From positions 8,404-72,403 of the forward strand of contig CAYTMI010000013.1 in NCBI GenBank assembly GCA_964438865.1: DNA of 64,000 bases. The letters run 5' to 3'. Position numbers and translations under genes: made by a program. The notes beneath the pieces are model-generated. The model did not search any database. It saw nothing but the letters and a program-made list of their open reading frames with translations, and was not told the DNA's origin. Source of the DNA: G016234445 sp964438865. Its GTDB lineage: Bacteria; Chloroflexota; Dehalococcoidia; Tepidiformales; Tepidiformaceae. Shown here piece after piece: positions 43,401 to 53,779 of the stretch (positions are counted from its first letter, which is position 1; every line of letters starts with the position of its first letter).

Positions 43401-45199
43401 TAGTGGGCCTCCTGGAAGAGTTCCTGCAGGTCTGCCGGCATCTGTGGCAGCGGTTCGGTTGTAACCTCCATCCGGCCGTCCTTGCCCTGCCGGGTCACGA
43501 CGTTCACCTTGCCCCATTCCGGGTCGGGGTCCGGGTAGTCCTCCCGCGTGTGGCCGCCGCGGCTTTCGCGTCGCGTGCTGGCAGAGCGCGCGATTGCCTC
43601 CGACACGGTAAGCAGCGATTTCAGGTCCATCGCCAGGTGCCACCCCGGGTTGTACTGGCGGTTGCCTTCGACGACCGCGTGCTGCGCCCGTTGGCGGTAC
43701 TCCTCCACCTTCGCCAGCGCTTCCTCCAGTTCGGCCTGGGTTCGGATGATGCCGACAAGGTTGTGCATCGAATCCTGGAGGTCCCGCTGGATGCCGTACG
43801 GGTTCTCGCCGCCTTCGCGTTCGAAGTGGGCGTTCATCTCGGCGCTGACGCCATCGAGCGCCTCGCCGTCCAGCTTTGGCGTCGAGCCGAGCGTGTTCGC
43901 ATAGTCGGCAGCGCCCATTCCGGCCCGCCGCCCGAAGACGATGAGGTCCGAAAGGGAGTTCCCGCCGAGGCGGTTCGCCCCGTGCATCCCGCCGGCGCAT
44001 TCGCCCGCCGCGAAGAGGCCGGGCACCGTCGATGCGGCTGTGTCGGCATCGACCCTGATCCCGCCCATGATGTAGTGCGCCGTCGGCCCGACCTCCATCG
44101 GCGCCGCCGTGATGTCGACGTCTGCCAACTGCTTGAACTGGTGGTACATGCTCGGCAGCCGGCGCTTGATGTATTCAGGGCTGCGGCGGCTTGCGATGTC
44201 GAGGAACACCCCGCCGTGGGGGCTGCCGCGGCCGGCCTTCACCTCGGAGTTGATGGCCCGCGCCACCTCGTCACGCGGGAGAAGGTTCGGCGTCCGCCGG
44301 TTGTTCTTCTTGTCTTCGTACCAGCGCTCGGCTTCTTCGATGGTGTCCGCGGTCTCGGCGGCGAAGTAGGGCGTGATGTAGTTGAACATGAACTGCACGC
44401 CTTCGGAGTTCACCAGCGTGCCGCCGTCGCCCCGGACGCCTTCCGTCACGAGGATGCCCCGCACGCTCGGTGGCCAGACCATCCCCGTCGGATGGAACTG
44501 CATGCATTCCATGTCGATCAGGTCGGCCCCAGCCCAGTAGGCGAGCGAATGGCCGTCGCCCGTGTATTCCCACGAATTCGAGGTGATCTTGAACGCCTTG
44601 CCAACGCCACCGGTGGCGAGGACCACGGCCTTCGCCGCAAAGACGACGTTCTTGCCGCTTTCCCGCCAGTAGCCGATCGCCCCGGAAATCCGCTCGCCGT
44701 CCTTGATCAGCCGGGAGATGGTGCACTCCATGTAGACGTCGATGCCCTTGTGGACGGCGTGCTGCTGGAGCGTGCGAATCATCTCCAGGCCGGTGCGGTC
44801 CCCGACGTGTGCGAGGCGCGCGTAGCGATGGCCGCCGAAGTCGCGCTGGCTTATCCGGCCATCGGCGGTCCGGTCGAACAGCGCCCCCCAGTGTTCGAGT
44901 TCGTTGACCCGGTCCGGGGATTCCTGGGCATGGAGTTGGGCCATGCGCCAGTTGTTCAGCATCTTGCCGCCGCGCATCGTGTCGCGGAAATGCACCTTCC
45001 AGTTGTCTTCCGGCCAGACGTTCCCGAGCGCCGCCGCGATCCCGCCTTCGGCCATGACCGTATGGGCCTTGCCCAGGAGGGACTTGCAGATCAACGCGGT
45101 CTTCGCGCCCATCGCCGACGCCTCGATGGCGGCCCGCAGGCCGGCGCCGCCCGCGCCGATGACGATCACGTCGTAGTCGTGGCGTTCGTAGTCGGCCAT
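43400..45199 (-). CDS. sdhA: Succinate dehydrogenase/fumarate reductase flavoprotein subunit
   Basis: 599 residues. FAD-binding GAGGAGLRAAIEA, covalent-FAD region HTVMAEGGIAAAL with His, and the dicarboxylate-site loop RDFGGHRYARLAHVGDRTG are present, as is HPTGMVWPPSVRG and the capping domain. The C-terminal domain (about 480-599) is standard. It oxidises succinate to fumarate or the reverse. Starts one base after the sdhC stop. Direction of the reaction cannot be told from sequence. Confidence 0.96.
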   Translation of the reverse strand: MADYERHDYDVIVIGAGGAGLRAAIEASAMGAKTALICKSLLGKAHTVMAEGGIAAALGNVWPEDNWKVHFRDTMRGGKMLNNWRMAQLHAQESPDRVNELEHWGALFDRTADGRISQRDFGGHRYARLAHVGDRTGLEMIRTLQQHAVHKGIDVYMECTISRLIKDGERISGAIGYWRESGKNVVFAAKAVVLATGGVGKAFKITSNSWEYTGDGHSLAYWAGADLIDMECMQFHPTGMVWPPSVRGILVTEGVRGDGGTLVNSEGVQFMFNYITPYFAAETADTIEEAERWYEDKKNNRRTPNLLPRDEVARAINSEVKAGRGSPHGGVFLDIASRRSPEYIKRRLPSMYHQFKQLADVDITAAPMEVGPTAHYIMGGIRVDADTAASTVPGLFAAGECAGGMHGANRLGGNSLSDLIVFGRRAGMGAADYANTLGSTPKLDGEALDGVSAEMNAHFEREGGENPYGIQRDLQDSMHNLVGIIRTQAELEEALAKVEEYRQRAQHAVVEGNRQYNPGWHLAMDLKSLLTVSEAIARSASTRRESRGGHTREDYPDPDPEWGKVNVVTRQGKDGRMEVTTEPLPQMPADLQELFQEAH

Positions 45200-45991
45200 T
45201 TAGAAGCCCTTCCAGGTGTTGAGGTCCGTGATCGTGCCGTTCGCAACCAGGCGGATGTAGAGGTCGGTCCCCACGATCCAGATCAGGCTCGACCACGCCC
45301 AGGCCCGGTGGCGCGTGTTCCAGCGGCTCACGTAGTCCCAGGCCTTCTTTCGCGTCCGCGTCCAGCCCGTGGCGCTGAAGCAGTTCAGGCCGCCGCCGAC
45401 GAAGTGCCGGAGCGAGTGGCAGGAGAGCGTGTACATCATCAGCAGGAAGGCGTTGACGACGAGGATCAGCGACCCGACGCCGATGCCGAAGCCCTTCTCG
45501 ATCTCCCCGCCGTGGCTGTTGGTGTTGTAGAAGCTGTGGAAGGCTCCGTACCAGAGGATGGGTACGAACAGCACGGCGACATACATGAAGAAGCGGTGGA
45601 GGTTCTGGATGACGAAGGGGATGGTCTTTTCGCCTTTGAAGCTCCGGCCCACGTCACCCACCGCACAGGCCGGGGGGCTGAGGAAGTAGGAACGGTAGTA
45701 CGCCCGGCGGTAGTAGTAGCACGTCGCCCGGAACGGCACCGGCCCCAGCAGGACCACGAGCGCCGGCGAGATCAGGAGCGACTTGTTCGTGTCGATCAGC
45801 TTCGGTTCGTAGACCGGGGACAGGTATGGCCCAATTTCGAAGGCCCACCGGTCCAGGAAGATGCTGACCGTCAGCCAGCCGAAGAAGATCGTGATGCTCA
45901 GGGCCACCAGCGCTGGTTCGAACCACCAGGCATCGGTCCGGAGCGTGGAGAGGAACCCACGACGATGTGGAGCAGCGACGGCCTGCGCCAT
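45200..45991 (-). CDS. sdhC: Succinate dehydrogenase membrane anchor subunit
   Basis: 263 residues with about six hydrophobic segments. Candidate haem ligands or quinone-site histidines are in NLHRFFMYV, WYGAFHSFY and LSCHSLRHF. A single large anchor rather than separate SdhC and SdhD matches the actinobacterial Sdh1 type. It is the first of the sdhCAB run. Length and the Arg/Tyr-rich loop FRATCYYYRRAYYRSYF are distinctive. Confidence 0.88.
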   Translation of the reverse strand: MAQAVAAPHRRGFLSTLRTDAWWFEPALVALSITIFFGWLTVSIFLDRWAFEIGPYLSPVYEPKLIDTNKSLLISPALVVLLGPVPFRATCYYYRRAYYRSYFLSPPACAVGDVGRSFKGEKTIPFVIQNLHRFFMYVAVLFVPILWYGAFHSFYNTNSHGGEIEKGFGIGVGSLILVVNAFLLMMYTLSCHSLRHFVGGGLNCFSATGWTRTRKKAWDYVSRWNTRHRAWAWSSLIWIVGTDLYIRLVANGTITDLNTWKGF

Positions 45992-46118
45992 GTAAACCCC
46001 CTCGAGTCAGAAGAGCGGGCCCCGGGCGCGGACGCACGAACCCCCACGGGATCCTACCCTTGCGGGAATGGCCCCGCAATCCACTGCTGTCCATCCGTGG
46101 TATAGAACCTGACGAGGG

Positions 46119-46655
46119 CTATCGATTGAATGAACGAACGAATCGCAGGATCCCGATGACCGACTTCGCGTCACAAATCCGTCCGTCGTCGATGGCCGCC
46201 AGCGCCTCCTCCACGGTGAGGGGCACGACTTCGATGTCCTCGTCTTCGTCGCCATCCATCGCGCTCTCCCGTAGCTCGGTGCACACGAACAGGTGGATGT
46301 ACTCGCTCGTGTAGCCGGGCGCGACATAAAATCCACCGAGTGAGACGACCTTTCCGGGGTGGCGGTCGACTTCTTCCTGCAACTCCCGTTCAACGGCCGC
46401 CGCCGGTTCCTCGCCCGCTTCCAGTGTCCCGGCCGGGAGTTCCAGCAGCCGCAGCCCCGCCGCGTGGCGGTACTGGGTCACGAGCAGCAGGCGACCGTCG
46501 CCGTCCACCGGGACCATGGACACGGCCCCTGGGTGGATCAAAGTCTCCCGCCGCGCGACCACGCCGCCGTCCATCTTGATCGTGTCGAGGTTCACGTCGA
46601 ATAGGCGACCCTTGTAGACCACCTCGCTCGAGAGCAACTGGGGAATTTCGGGCAT
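46119..46655 (-). CDS. NUDIX hydrolase, ADP-ribose pyrophosphatase-like
   Basis: 178 residues. The Nudix box is complete: GTLEAGEEPAAAVERELQEEV (G-x5-E-x7-R-E-x2-E-E). The N-terminal strand EVVYKGRLFDVNLDTI and GAVSMVPVDGDGRLLLVTQYRHAAGLRLLELPAG match ADP-ribose pyrophosphatases; PGYTSEYIHLFVC follows. It hydrolyses nucleoside diphosphate sugars. Start at 46655 behind GAGGAGG. It ends 130 bases before sdhC. Confidence 0.9.
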   Translation of the reverse strand: MPEIPQLLSSEVVYKGRLFDVNLDTIKMDGGVVARRETLIHPGAVSMVPVDGDGRLLLVTQYRHAAGLRLLELPAGTLEAGEEPAAAVERELQEEVDRHPGKVVSLGGFYVAPGYTSEYIHLFVCTELRESAMDGDEDEDIEVVPLTVEEALAAIDDGRICDAKSVIGILRFVRSFNR

Positions 46656-46755
46656 CGAGGCCTCCTCTTCCGCCGGCCGGGCGAGCCCGCCTCGCGGCCC
46701 AGACGATGATACCCACCGCGGCGCCGGATGGTCGCGCCCGCCGTATCCTGAGCCG

Positions 46756-47430
46756 GTGGAGACCCTCCTCTGGCTCGTGGCTGCCTGGGCAGCGGTGTTC
46801 CTGGCGAACCTGGCCCCCGCCTTCGCGCCAACGAACTGGATGATCCTCGCGTTTTTCCGGATCGTTGGCGGGCCGCCCTTCTGGCCGCTCACCATCGGCG
46901 GGGCAGCGGCGGCGGCCAGCGGCCGATGGTCGCTCGGCATTCTCGCACGGAAAGGCTCGCGGTACCTCCCCCGGGCGGAACGCGACAACGCCGAAGCCCT
47001 TGTCCGCTGGTTCGAACGCGGCGGTCTCGCCCGGGTGGCCTTCATCGTCGTCTACACGGTCGGCCCGTTCCCCAGCAACCTGCTCTTCATCGCCGCCGGG
47101 GCTGGCCGCGCCCGCCTCGCGCCCATCGCCCTGCTCTTCTTCGCCGGGCGCGCGGTCAGCGATACGGCCTGGGTGTGGCTCGCTACCACCACCGCCCGCA
47201 AAGCCGCCGACCGCTTGATCGACGAGTCGACCAGTTGGCAATCGCTGGTGCTGCAGTTCGCCTCGCTGGTGCTGGTCGTCGCGCTATTCCGCCTCCCCTG
47301 GGCGAAGTGGCTTCGCCGCGCGCGAAAGGGGGGGGCGGTAGGCAGGGACTCGCTCCCGGCCGGAGGATGGGCCCTGCCTCAGGGGAAGTCTATCGCCAGC
47401 ACGCCGCTGTCGCTCTCCCCGCCGACGTAG
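46756..47430 (+). CDS. VTT/DedA-like membrane protein
   Basis: 224 residues. Starts with GTG. About five hydrophobic segments, with the VTT/DedA-like region FIVVYTVGPFPSNLLFIAAGAGRARLAP and GRAVSDTAWVWL. The family flips lipids or handles membrane proton gradients. The last 50 bases overlap the end of the converging gene at 47379, and the C-terminal tail (Gly/Ser-rich) looks like read-through into that gene's sequence, so the true end may be functionally earlier. Confidence 0.68.
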   Translation: METLLWLVAAWAAVFLANLAPAFAPTNWMILAFFRIVGGPPFWPLTIGGAAAAASGRWSLGILARKGSRYLPRAERDNAEALVRWFERGGLARVAFIVVYTVGPFPSNLLFIAAGAGRARLAPIALLFFAGRAVSDTAWVWLATTTARKAADRLIDESTSWQSLVLQFASLVLVVALFRLPWAKWLRRARKGGAVGRDSLPAGGWALPQGKSIASTPLSLSPPT

Positions 47431-48821
47431 ACCCGCCGGCCATGGACAGAGGCCGCCAGCCACCCTCGTCCCGCGTCGGCAACCCACGCGACCTCGCCCG
47501 TCAGGGGATCCAGAACCCCGACTCCACCGCCGGTGACGACCACCGCCGACCCCAGGAGCGTCGCGAAGTACTGGCAGTCGCAATACTCCGTCTCCCAGAT
47601 CTGGGCGCCGGTGCGGGCATCGAGGCCCACGATGGTGCTCACATTCGTTCCGACTACCACGACGTTGCCGGTCAGGACCGGGAAGACCGCGGTGGCGGCG
47701 AGGTCGTAGCCCCAGCGGCGGGCCCCCGTGCCCTTGTCGAGCGCCACGATGCCGCCTTCGGCCGAGATGATGAAGACAGTGTCGGCACCGACCGCCGCAG
47801 GGTTGGAGATGCCGTCGACCGGCTGTCGCCAACGCTCCGTGCCATCCGTGGTGGCCAGCGCTGCTACCGTCCCGCTCCCGGAGCCATCGTAGGTCGCGAC
47901 GAACACCTGGTCGCCGTGCACGGTCACGAACGCCACCTCGTGGCCCATCTCCCGGCGCCAACGTTCCGCGCCGGTACGGCTGTCGATGGCGTAGATCTTC
48001 CCCCGGGGACGCGCGAGCCCGTTGAAGTTGCCAAGCCCGTAATACGCCGGGTCCATGTCGCCGGTGATGAGCAGGTCGCCGACTATCGCCACCGAAAACG
48101 GCGCGCCTTTCGTGTCCGACCGCCAGCGCTCGTCGCCCGTCCGGGGGTCGAGCGCATAGATGATGCCGTCGTCGCAGGGGAACACGAGCAGGTCGCCGGC
48201 GAGGGCGGGCTGGTAGGGGGCGCACGCTATGTTACGGCGCCAGCGCTCGGTGCCTTTCGCGGGGTCTAACGACGCCACGAAGCGTGGGCCCGCGTCGTGG
48301 TCATAAGCGGGCCCCGCCGCCACGAAGACCCCGGCGTCGCCCGCCGCGACCAGCGCGTAGCCGTTGGTAGCGGCGTACTGCCATGCGATCCGAGGCTGGG
48401 TGGCTGCGGTGGGCGTCTGCCCTGCGAGCGTTGGGCTGGCCGTGGGATCGAGAGAGGGCGGCTCGCCGGAGTCGCTCCGGCTGGCAAGCACGAGCACGAT
48501 CGCGGCTACAAACGCGGCTCCGACGGCAACTGCGCCCCCGGCCACGGCGACACGCGCGGCGAGCGGGATGCCCAGGTAGCCTCGCAACGACCGAGCTCGC
48601 CCGGCCACACCGCGCTCACGGGACCAGATCTCGGCCGCATCCTCGCGAGACTCCACCGCCAGCCTGGAGAGTATCTCCCGGACGTGCCACTTGGCGCCGT
48701 CGAGCGAGACCCCAAGGTGCTCGGCGATCTGGGCGTTGGTGTAGCCCTGGGCGACCAGGTCCAGCACCTGGCGTTGTCGCTTCGTGAGCGAACCGAGTCC
48801 TGCGTCGGCTTGCGTTGACAT
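47379..48821 (-). CDS. LuxR-type HTH fused through a membrane helix to a PQQ-like beta-propeller
   Basis: 480 residues from ATG 48821 (five more from an upstream ATG at 48836; neither has a clear ribosome-binding site). Residues about 10-62 form a LuxR/GerE DNA-binding domain (LTKRQRQVLDLVAQGYTNAQ, HVREILSRLAV). One transmembrane helix follows (about 90-112, VAVAGGAVAVGAAFVAAIVL), then a Ser/Thr/Pro linker and a beta-propeller of seven PQQ-like repeats, each ending G-x-x-x-W: GTERW, GDERW, GAERW, GTERW, GARRW, GAQIW, GEVAW. The topology places the HTH inside and the propeller outside, a one-piece membrane transcription factor. No receiver domain is present. Target genes unknown. Confidence 0.8.
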   Translation of the reverse strand: MSTQADAGLGSLTKRQRQVLDLVAQGYTNAQIAEHLGVSLDGAKWHVREILSRLAVESREDAAEIWSRERGVAGRARSLRGYLGIPLAARVAVAGGAVAVGAAFVAAIVLVLASRSDSGEPPSLDPTASPTLAGQTPTAATQPRIAWQYAATNGYALVAAGDAGVFVAAGPAYDHDAGPRFVASLDPAKGTERWRRNIACAPYQPALAGDLLVFPCDDGIIYALDPRTGDERWRSDTKGAPFSVAIVGDLLITGDMDPAYYGLGNFNGLARPRGKIYAIDSRTGAERWRREMGHEVAFVTVHGDQVFVATYDGSGSGTVAALATTDGTERWRQPVDGISNPAAVGADTVFIISAEGGIVALDKGTGARRWGYDLAATAVFPVLTGNVVVVGTNVSTIVGLDARTGAQIWETEYCDCQYFATLLGSAVVVTGGGVGVLDPLTGEVAWVADAGRGWLAASVHGRRVYVGGESDSGVLAIDFP

Positions 48822-48929
48822 GTCAGCCCGGAGCATAGAGCGAGGGAGCCAACTTCACCCTACTCTATGCACGAAATGCCGATACGGGATGGCGGGCCGC
48901 CATTCTGGGCCCCTCGGACCTCGCCCCTT

Positions 48930-50549
<1,620 letters not shown>

Positions 50550-50618
50550 GCAGGATCACGGTCTCCAACTAGCTTGGGAAATCTCCACGTCTCGTTCTGG
50601 GCAGACTTCTCCTTGTCC

Positions 50619-50648
50619 AGCATAGCAAGCGGCAAACAAGAAGCACAA
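50619..50648 (-). promoter_or_regulatory. Candidate promoter upstream of rpoD
   Basis: On the minus strand TTGTGC (50643-50648) and TATGCT (50619-50624) are 18 bases apart, 70 bases before the rpoD start. Both match the housekeeping consensus at four of six bases. It lies in the 203-base gap between the MOSC gene and rpoD, which otherwise holds nothing recognised. Confidence 0.4.
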
Positions 50649-50752
50649 GCCCCAATTTCGAACACCGCACTGCCGTCCGAACGGCCGATACTGCCAGCAG
50701 CGACGGCTGAACCACGTTGCGTCAGACGGCCGTGGCGGTAAGTCCTAGAGGT

Positions 50753-51457
50753 TTATTCGACCCAGACCTCGTCCCCTTCCCGGACTTCCCCGGGCGTGAG
50801 GACGGTAGCGTACACCCCTGCGGCAGCCGCGTTTGCATCGGCGACCGCGCTCAACACCGCGGGCGAAGCGGCCCCGGACGGGTGTTCGAGCGTCACCATC
50901 ACGCAGCGCTTGTCCGGCTCCGTGACCGCAATCCGCGCTGTCTCGCCAAGGCGAAGGACTCGCCCTACCCAGGCGTTCTCCACGAATGGAGCGGCGCCGC
51001 CGGTGTCGATCAGGAAGTTCATGCGGAAGCGGAGCGGGTCGGCCGCCGTGCTGCTGGCCGCCGCGATCGCCTCCACGGTGGAACTGGCGATAAGCGAGAC
51101 CGGCGCGACGTCGAAGCTCCCCCGGTAGTTCGGCAGGCAGTGCAGCGGCCCTTTCGCGAGTGCCTGCAGTTCCGCGAGCAGGGCCGAGTCGTCGGCCGCG
51201 AACTCCGCCCCGGCGGGCGTCCGAACCGTCACCGTGGGCGGCCACCCCGGCGTCACCGTCGTGCCATAGAAGAGCATCGCCGGGACGTCCCTGCCCGTGA
51301 GCCACGGGAACGGGGACTTTGACCCCGCCTGGACGAAGGCATACATGCGGTCGAGCGCGATACCCTGGAGCGTCAGCGGCGCGACTGCCAGCCGTTCGCC
51401 GCCCATCGACTTCACCGGGTAGCGGTGGATGGCTGCGATCTTCCCCAGGCGTTCCAT
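50753..51457 (-). CDS. MOSC-domain protein
   Basis: 234 residues. N-terminal MOSC_N (IAAIHRYPVKSMGGERL) then a MOSC domain with FRMNFLIDTGGAAPFVENAWVGRVLRLGETARIAV and the conserved Cys in PDKRCVMVTLEHPSG. MOSC proteins bind molybdenum cofactor and carry sulfur or reduce N-hydroxylated substrates. The start at 51457 follows a GGAGG-like site; a longer frame upstream reads arbitrary codons. Confidence 0.88.
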   Translation of the reverse strand: MERLGKIAAIHRYPVKSMGGERLAVAPLTLQGIALDRMYAFVQAGSKSPFPWLTGRDVPAMLFYGTTVTPGWPPTVTVRTPAGAEFAADDSALLAELQALAKGPLHCLPNYRGSFDVAPVSLIASSTVEAIAAASSTAADPLRFRMNFLIDTGGAAPFVENAWVGRVLRLGETARIAVTEPDKRCVMVTLEHPSGAASPAVLSAVADANAAAAGVYATVLTPGEVREGDEVWVE

Positions 51458-51623
51458 GGTCTTCCTCCGGTTTCGCTTTGCGGCCCTGCACCGGGCGCCA
51501 GTGGGCCCCGATTCTACCCGGCGCTGGCCGCAAACAAGAACCGAGACCAGGCGACAAGAGCTGTCGCGGCGCCGAGTTAGGATGAAGCTGAAGGCTGCGG
51601 CCTTACACCACATGGAGGATGGC

Positions 51624-52487
51624 ATGCCAAATGCGGATGTTCTGAGAGCGGAGATCGTGGCGGGCCTGGAGAAGCTCGTCGCGACACCCCCGCAACTCGA
51701 CGCGGTTATCGTCGAAGCCGGCCCCTATTACGCCCAGTTCGGCCAGCCGTTGGGCGACGATCCTCGCACCGTCCCTTTCGAGGCCGTTTCCGATGGATAC
51801 CTGGGAGCCCTGCCGGAACCCCTGCAACTGACGCCGGAGCAGCGGGCCAGCCTCGCCGCGCTCGGATTTGCCCCGCCGGAGATCACGCCGGAACAGGCCG
51901 ACACCCGGGAGTACGGAGACGCGAGTCCAAACTGGCACCAGAGGTTCGATCCCGAGCACACGGATCTCGAGTCTGCCGCCAGGCTGGCTCTGCTGGTCCT
52001 CACGTGCGTCTATGGCGCACGGGTGGAGGAAGTCGGCGTCAACTTTGGTGCTGAGAGTTCCCGGCTGGACGAGTTCACGCAGTTCCTGGTGAGCGACGGC
52101 GCCCCGGATGCGCTCGAGGAACTCGCCAGCGGCACGCTATACACCACCACCGGCCTCCTTAGCGACGGGCGGGCCTACACGGCCGAGCTCTGGGAACTCG
52201 GCGCTGCCTCCCACCTCACCATTTTCATTGCCGCGGACGGACAGTCCGAAGAAGACCTCATCGCACAGGTGGAACGCGAACTGGTGACCTTCTGCGGCCG
52301 ACGGTACATCCGCTGCGAGTTGATGGATCGGCCCGAAGGTCCCACATGGTCCTTCAACGTAGTCGTCTGCGACGCGGAGGACCAGTATCTCTCGCGGATG
52401 CCGCTTCCGGCGGGCGTCGCCACCTATTCCATCGTCTCGAGCGACGGCCAGCGTCAATGGACGTTCGTCCCGCCGGCGGGTATGTAG
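51624..52487 (+). CDS. Uncharacterised two-part protein, possibly YbjN/TY-Chap-like
   Basis: 287 residues from ATG 51624, five bases after GGAGG. The N-terminal half has LPEPLQLTPEQRASLAALGF followed by SPNWHQRFDPEH and ARLALLVLTCVYG. These stretches resemble the TY-Chap/YbjN-like chaperone domains of actinobacteria. The C-terminal half (FIAADGQSEEDLIAQVEREL, YIRCELMDRPEGPTWSFNVV) is unrecognised. No signal peptide or membrane helix. The family assignment is a weak pattern match. Confidence 0.6.
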   Translation: MPNADVLRAEIVAGLEKLVATPPQLDAVIVEAGPYYAQFGQPLGDDPRTVPFEAVSDGYLGALPEPLQLTPEQRASLAALGFAPPEITPEQADTREYGDASPNWHQRFDPEHTDLESAARLALLVLTCVYGARVEEVGVNFGAESSRLDEFTQFLVSDGAPDALEELASGTLYTTTGLLSDGRAYTAELWELGAASHLTIFIAADGQSEEDLIAQVERELVTFCGRRYIRCELMDRPEGPTWSFNVVVCDAEDQYLSRMPLPAGVATYSIVSSDGQRQWTFVPPAGM

Positions 52488-52540
52488 GTCCGGCTAGCGC
52501 TAAGCCGATGGCAAGACGATGACCGGCCACCCCTGTTCCC

Positions 52541-52583
52541 GATGGAACCGGCGCGTACCCGCCGGCGTTAGATGGGTATGCGG
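52541..52583. repeat. Upstream repeat, copy 1
   Basis: A 43-base block starting GATGGAACCGGCGCGT and running through the start codon of the gene at 52572. The same block, with a few differences, occurs at 53737-53779 at exactly the same distance (31 bases) from the start codon of the paralogue. It marks a tandem duplication that took the 5' region along. Confidence 0.8.
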
Positions 52584-53711
52584 CCAATGCTTGCGGTTGG
52601 GTCGATCGTGCTCGGGCTCGTCGCCGGGGCAGCGCTGCTAGGCCCCGAGGCGGCGCCCGCTCACGCCTGCACCTTCAGGCCCTTCCACGAGCAGTTCATG
52701 GCCGACAGCGTCAACCGAGCGGAGGTTGTCGCGGTCGGGACGTTGGAGGGCCCACAGGGGGACGCGATTGCCATGGTGGTCGAGGAAGGCCTCAAGGGCG
52801 CGGCTGCCGGCGACCGGCTCACGATCAACAATGCATCGAACCTCGACTGCTGGGAGGAAATCCAGACCGGGCGGCAGAACTACAAGGCTGGCGCCCGGGT
52901 CCTCGTCTTCCTCGTCCCGGACACGTTTGGCGTGGCCCAATACCAGGTGGAACGCTTCGGCTGGGACATCTTCCGGGTCGAGGGCGACTCCCTCCATCCC
53001 TACGTGGGTACCCGGTCGCGGCCGCTGCCACGGATCGAGGATGTGCGGGCGGCGTTCAGGACGGCCGCGGAGATTCCTTACGATCCCGCCCGCAAGTCTG
53101 ATCCGGAGTGCCGCGACGCCTTTGGCGCGAAGCCGACCGAGGCAGAGCAATGGGCCGCCGGGGCGGAGGCGATCGTCATCGCGACGGTCGTCGGGGACCG
53201 GGACGGCGCCACCGTGCTCCGCGTCGATGAGTCCTTCCGCGGCGGCTTGAGCGGCGAGATCACCCTCAACGACTCCTACTTCCTCATCGAGAAGAGCTGC
53301 GACCGGATCATGAACGGGCGGGGCTCGTGGCCCGCCGGCAAGCGCGTGGCGGCGATGCTCGTCCGCGATGAGTTTGGAGTGGCCGAGTGGCGGCCGGCCA
53401 TCTGGGGCAGAGCTGTGTGGGAGATCAACGCCTCAGATCTAGTGCGCTACGACGGCATCCCGCTGCTGAGCGAAGTCCGCGAGGCCACCATCCGGGCCGG
53501 GTTCCAGCCCAGCGTCCCGACCGCTGTGGCGTCCCAGCCGAGTCCCGGCCCACCGGGTGAAGCGTCGCCGGGGGACGTCGCGACCGCGGTTGCGTCCCGG
53601 CCGGATGGCGCCCAACCGGACAACGGGCTGCCGTGGGTCCCCATAGCCCTCGTGGCGGTGCTGGCCGCCGCCGTGCTGGCGCTGGTGACGTGGCTGCGTA
53701 TTCGCAGGTAG
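52572..53711 (+). CDS. Secreted, C-terminally anchored protein with two NTR-like domains, copy 1
   Basis: 379 residues. A signal peptide (SIVLGLVAGAALLG) ends near AHAC, giving a mature protein that begins with Cys. Two related domains follow (about 45-165 and 190-310); each has AE-V/A-V/I-V-A/I-x-x-T, a strand with VDE/VEEGLKG or VDESFRGGL and a LTINN/ITLND turn. The N-terminal Cys plus this pattern resembles NTR/TIMP-like OB folds, a weak match. A Pro/Ser/Ala-rich stretch (about 315-345), one transmembrane helix and a terminal RIRR follow. Function unknown. It is a tandem paralogue of the next gene. Confidence 0.75.
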   Translation: MGMRPMLAVGSIVLGLVAGAALLGPEAAPAHACTFRPFHEQFMADSVNRAEVVAVGTLEGPQGDAIAMVVEEGLKGAAAGDRLTINNASNLDCWEEIQTGRQNYKAGARVLVFLVPDTFGVAQYQVERFGWDIFRVEGDSLHPYVGTRSRPLPRIEDVRAAFRTAAEIPYDPARKSDPECRDAFGAKPTEAEQWAAGAEAIVIATVVGDRDGATVLRVDESFRGGLSGEITLNDSYFLIEKSCDRIMNGRGSWPAGKRVAAMLVRDEFGVAEWRPAIWGRAVWEINASDLVRYDGIPLLSEVREATIRAGFQPSVPTAVASQPSPGPPGEASPGDVATAVASRPDGAQPDNGLPWVPIALVAVLAAAVLALVTWLRIRR

Positions 53712-53736
53712 GCCACCAGCGCCGTTGTTGCTCCCA

Positions 53737-53779
53737 GATGGAACCGGCGCGTGTCCGGCGGCGTTAGATGGGTATGCGG
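53737..53779. repeat. Upstream repeat, copy 2
   Basis: Second copy of the block at 52541-52583, 31 bases before the ATG of the second paralogue. See that entry. Confidence 0.8.

Noticed and set aside
43403..46105. A 900-codon open frame on the plus strand opposite sdhCA
   Set aside because: It is antisense to three strongly supported Sdh genes, has no recognisable domain, and is the expected shadow of GC-rich codon usage.
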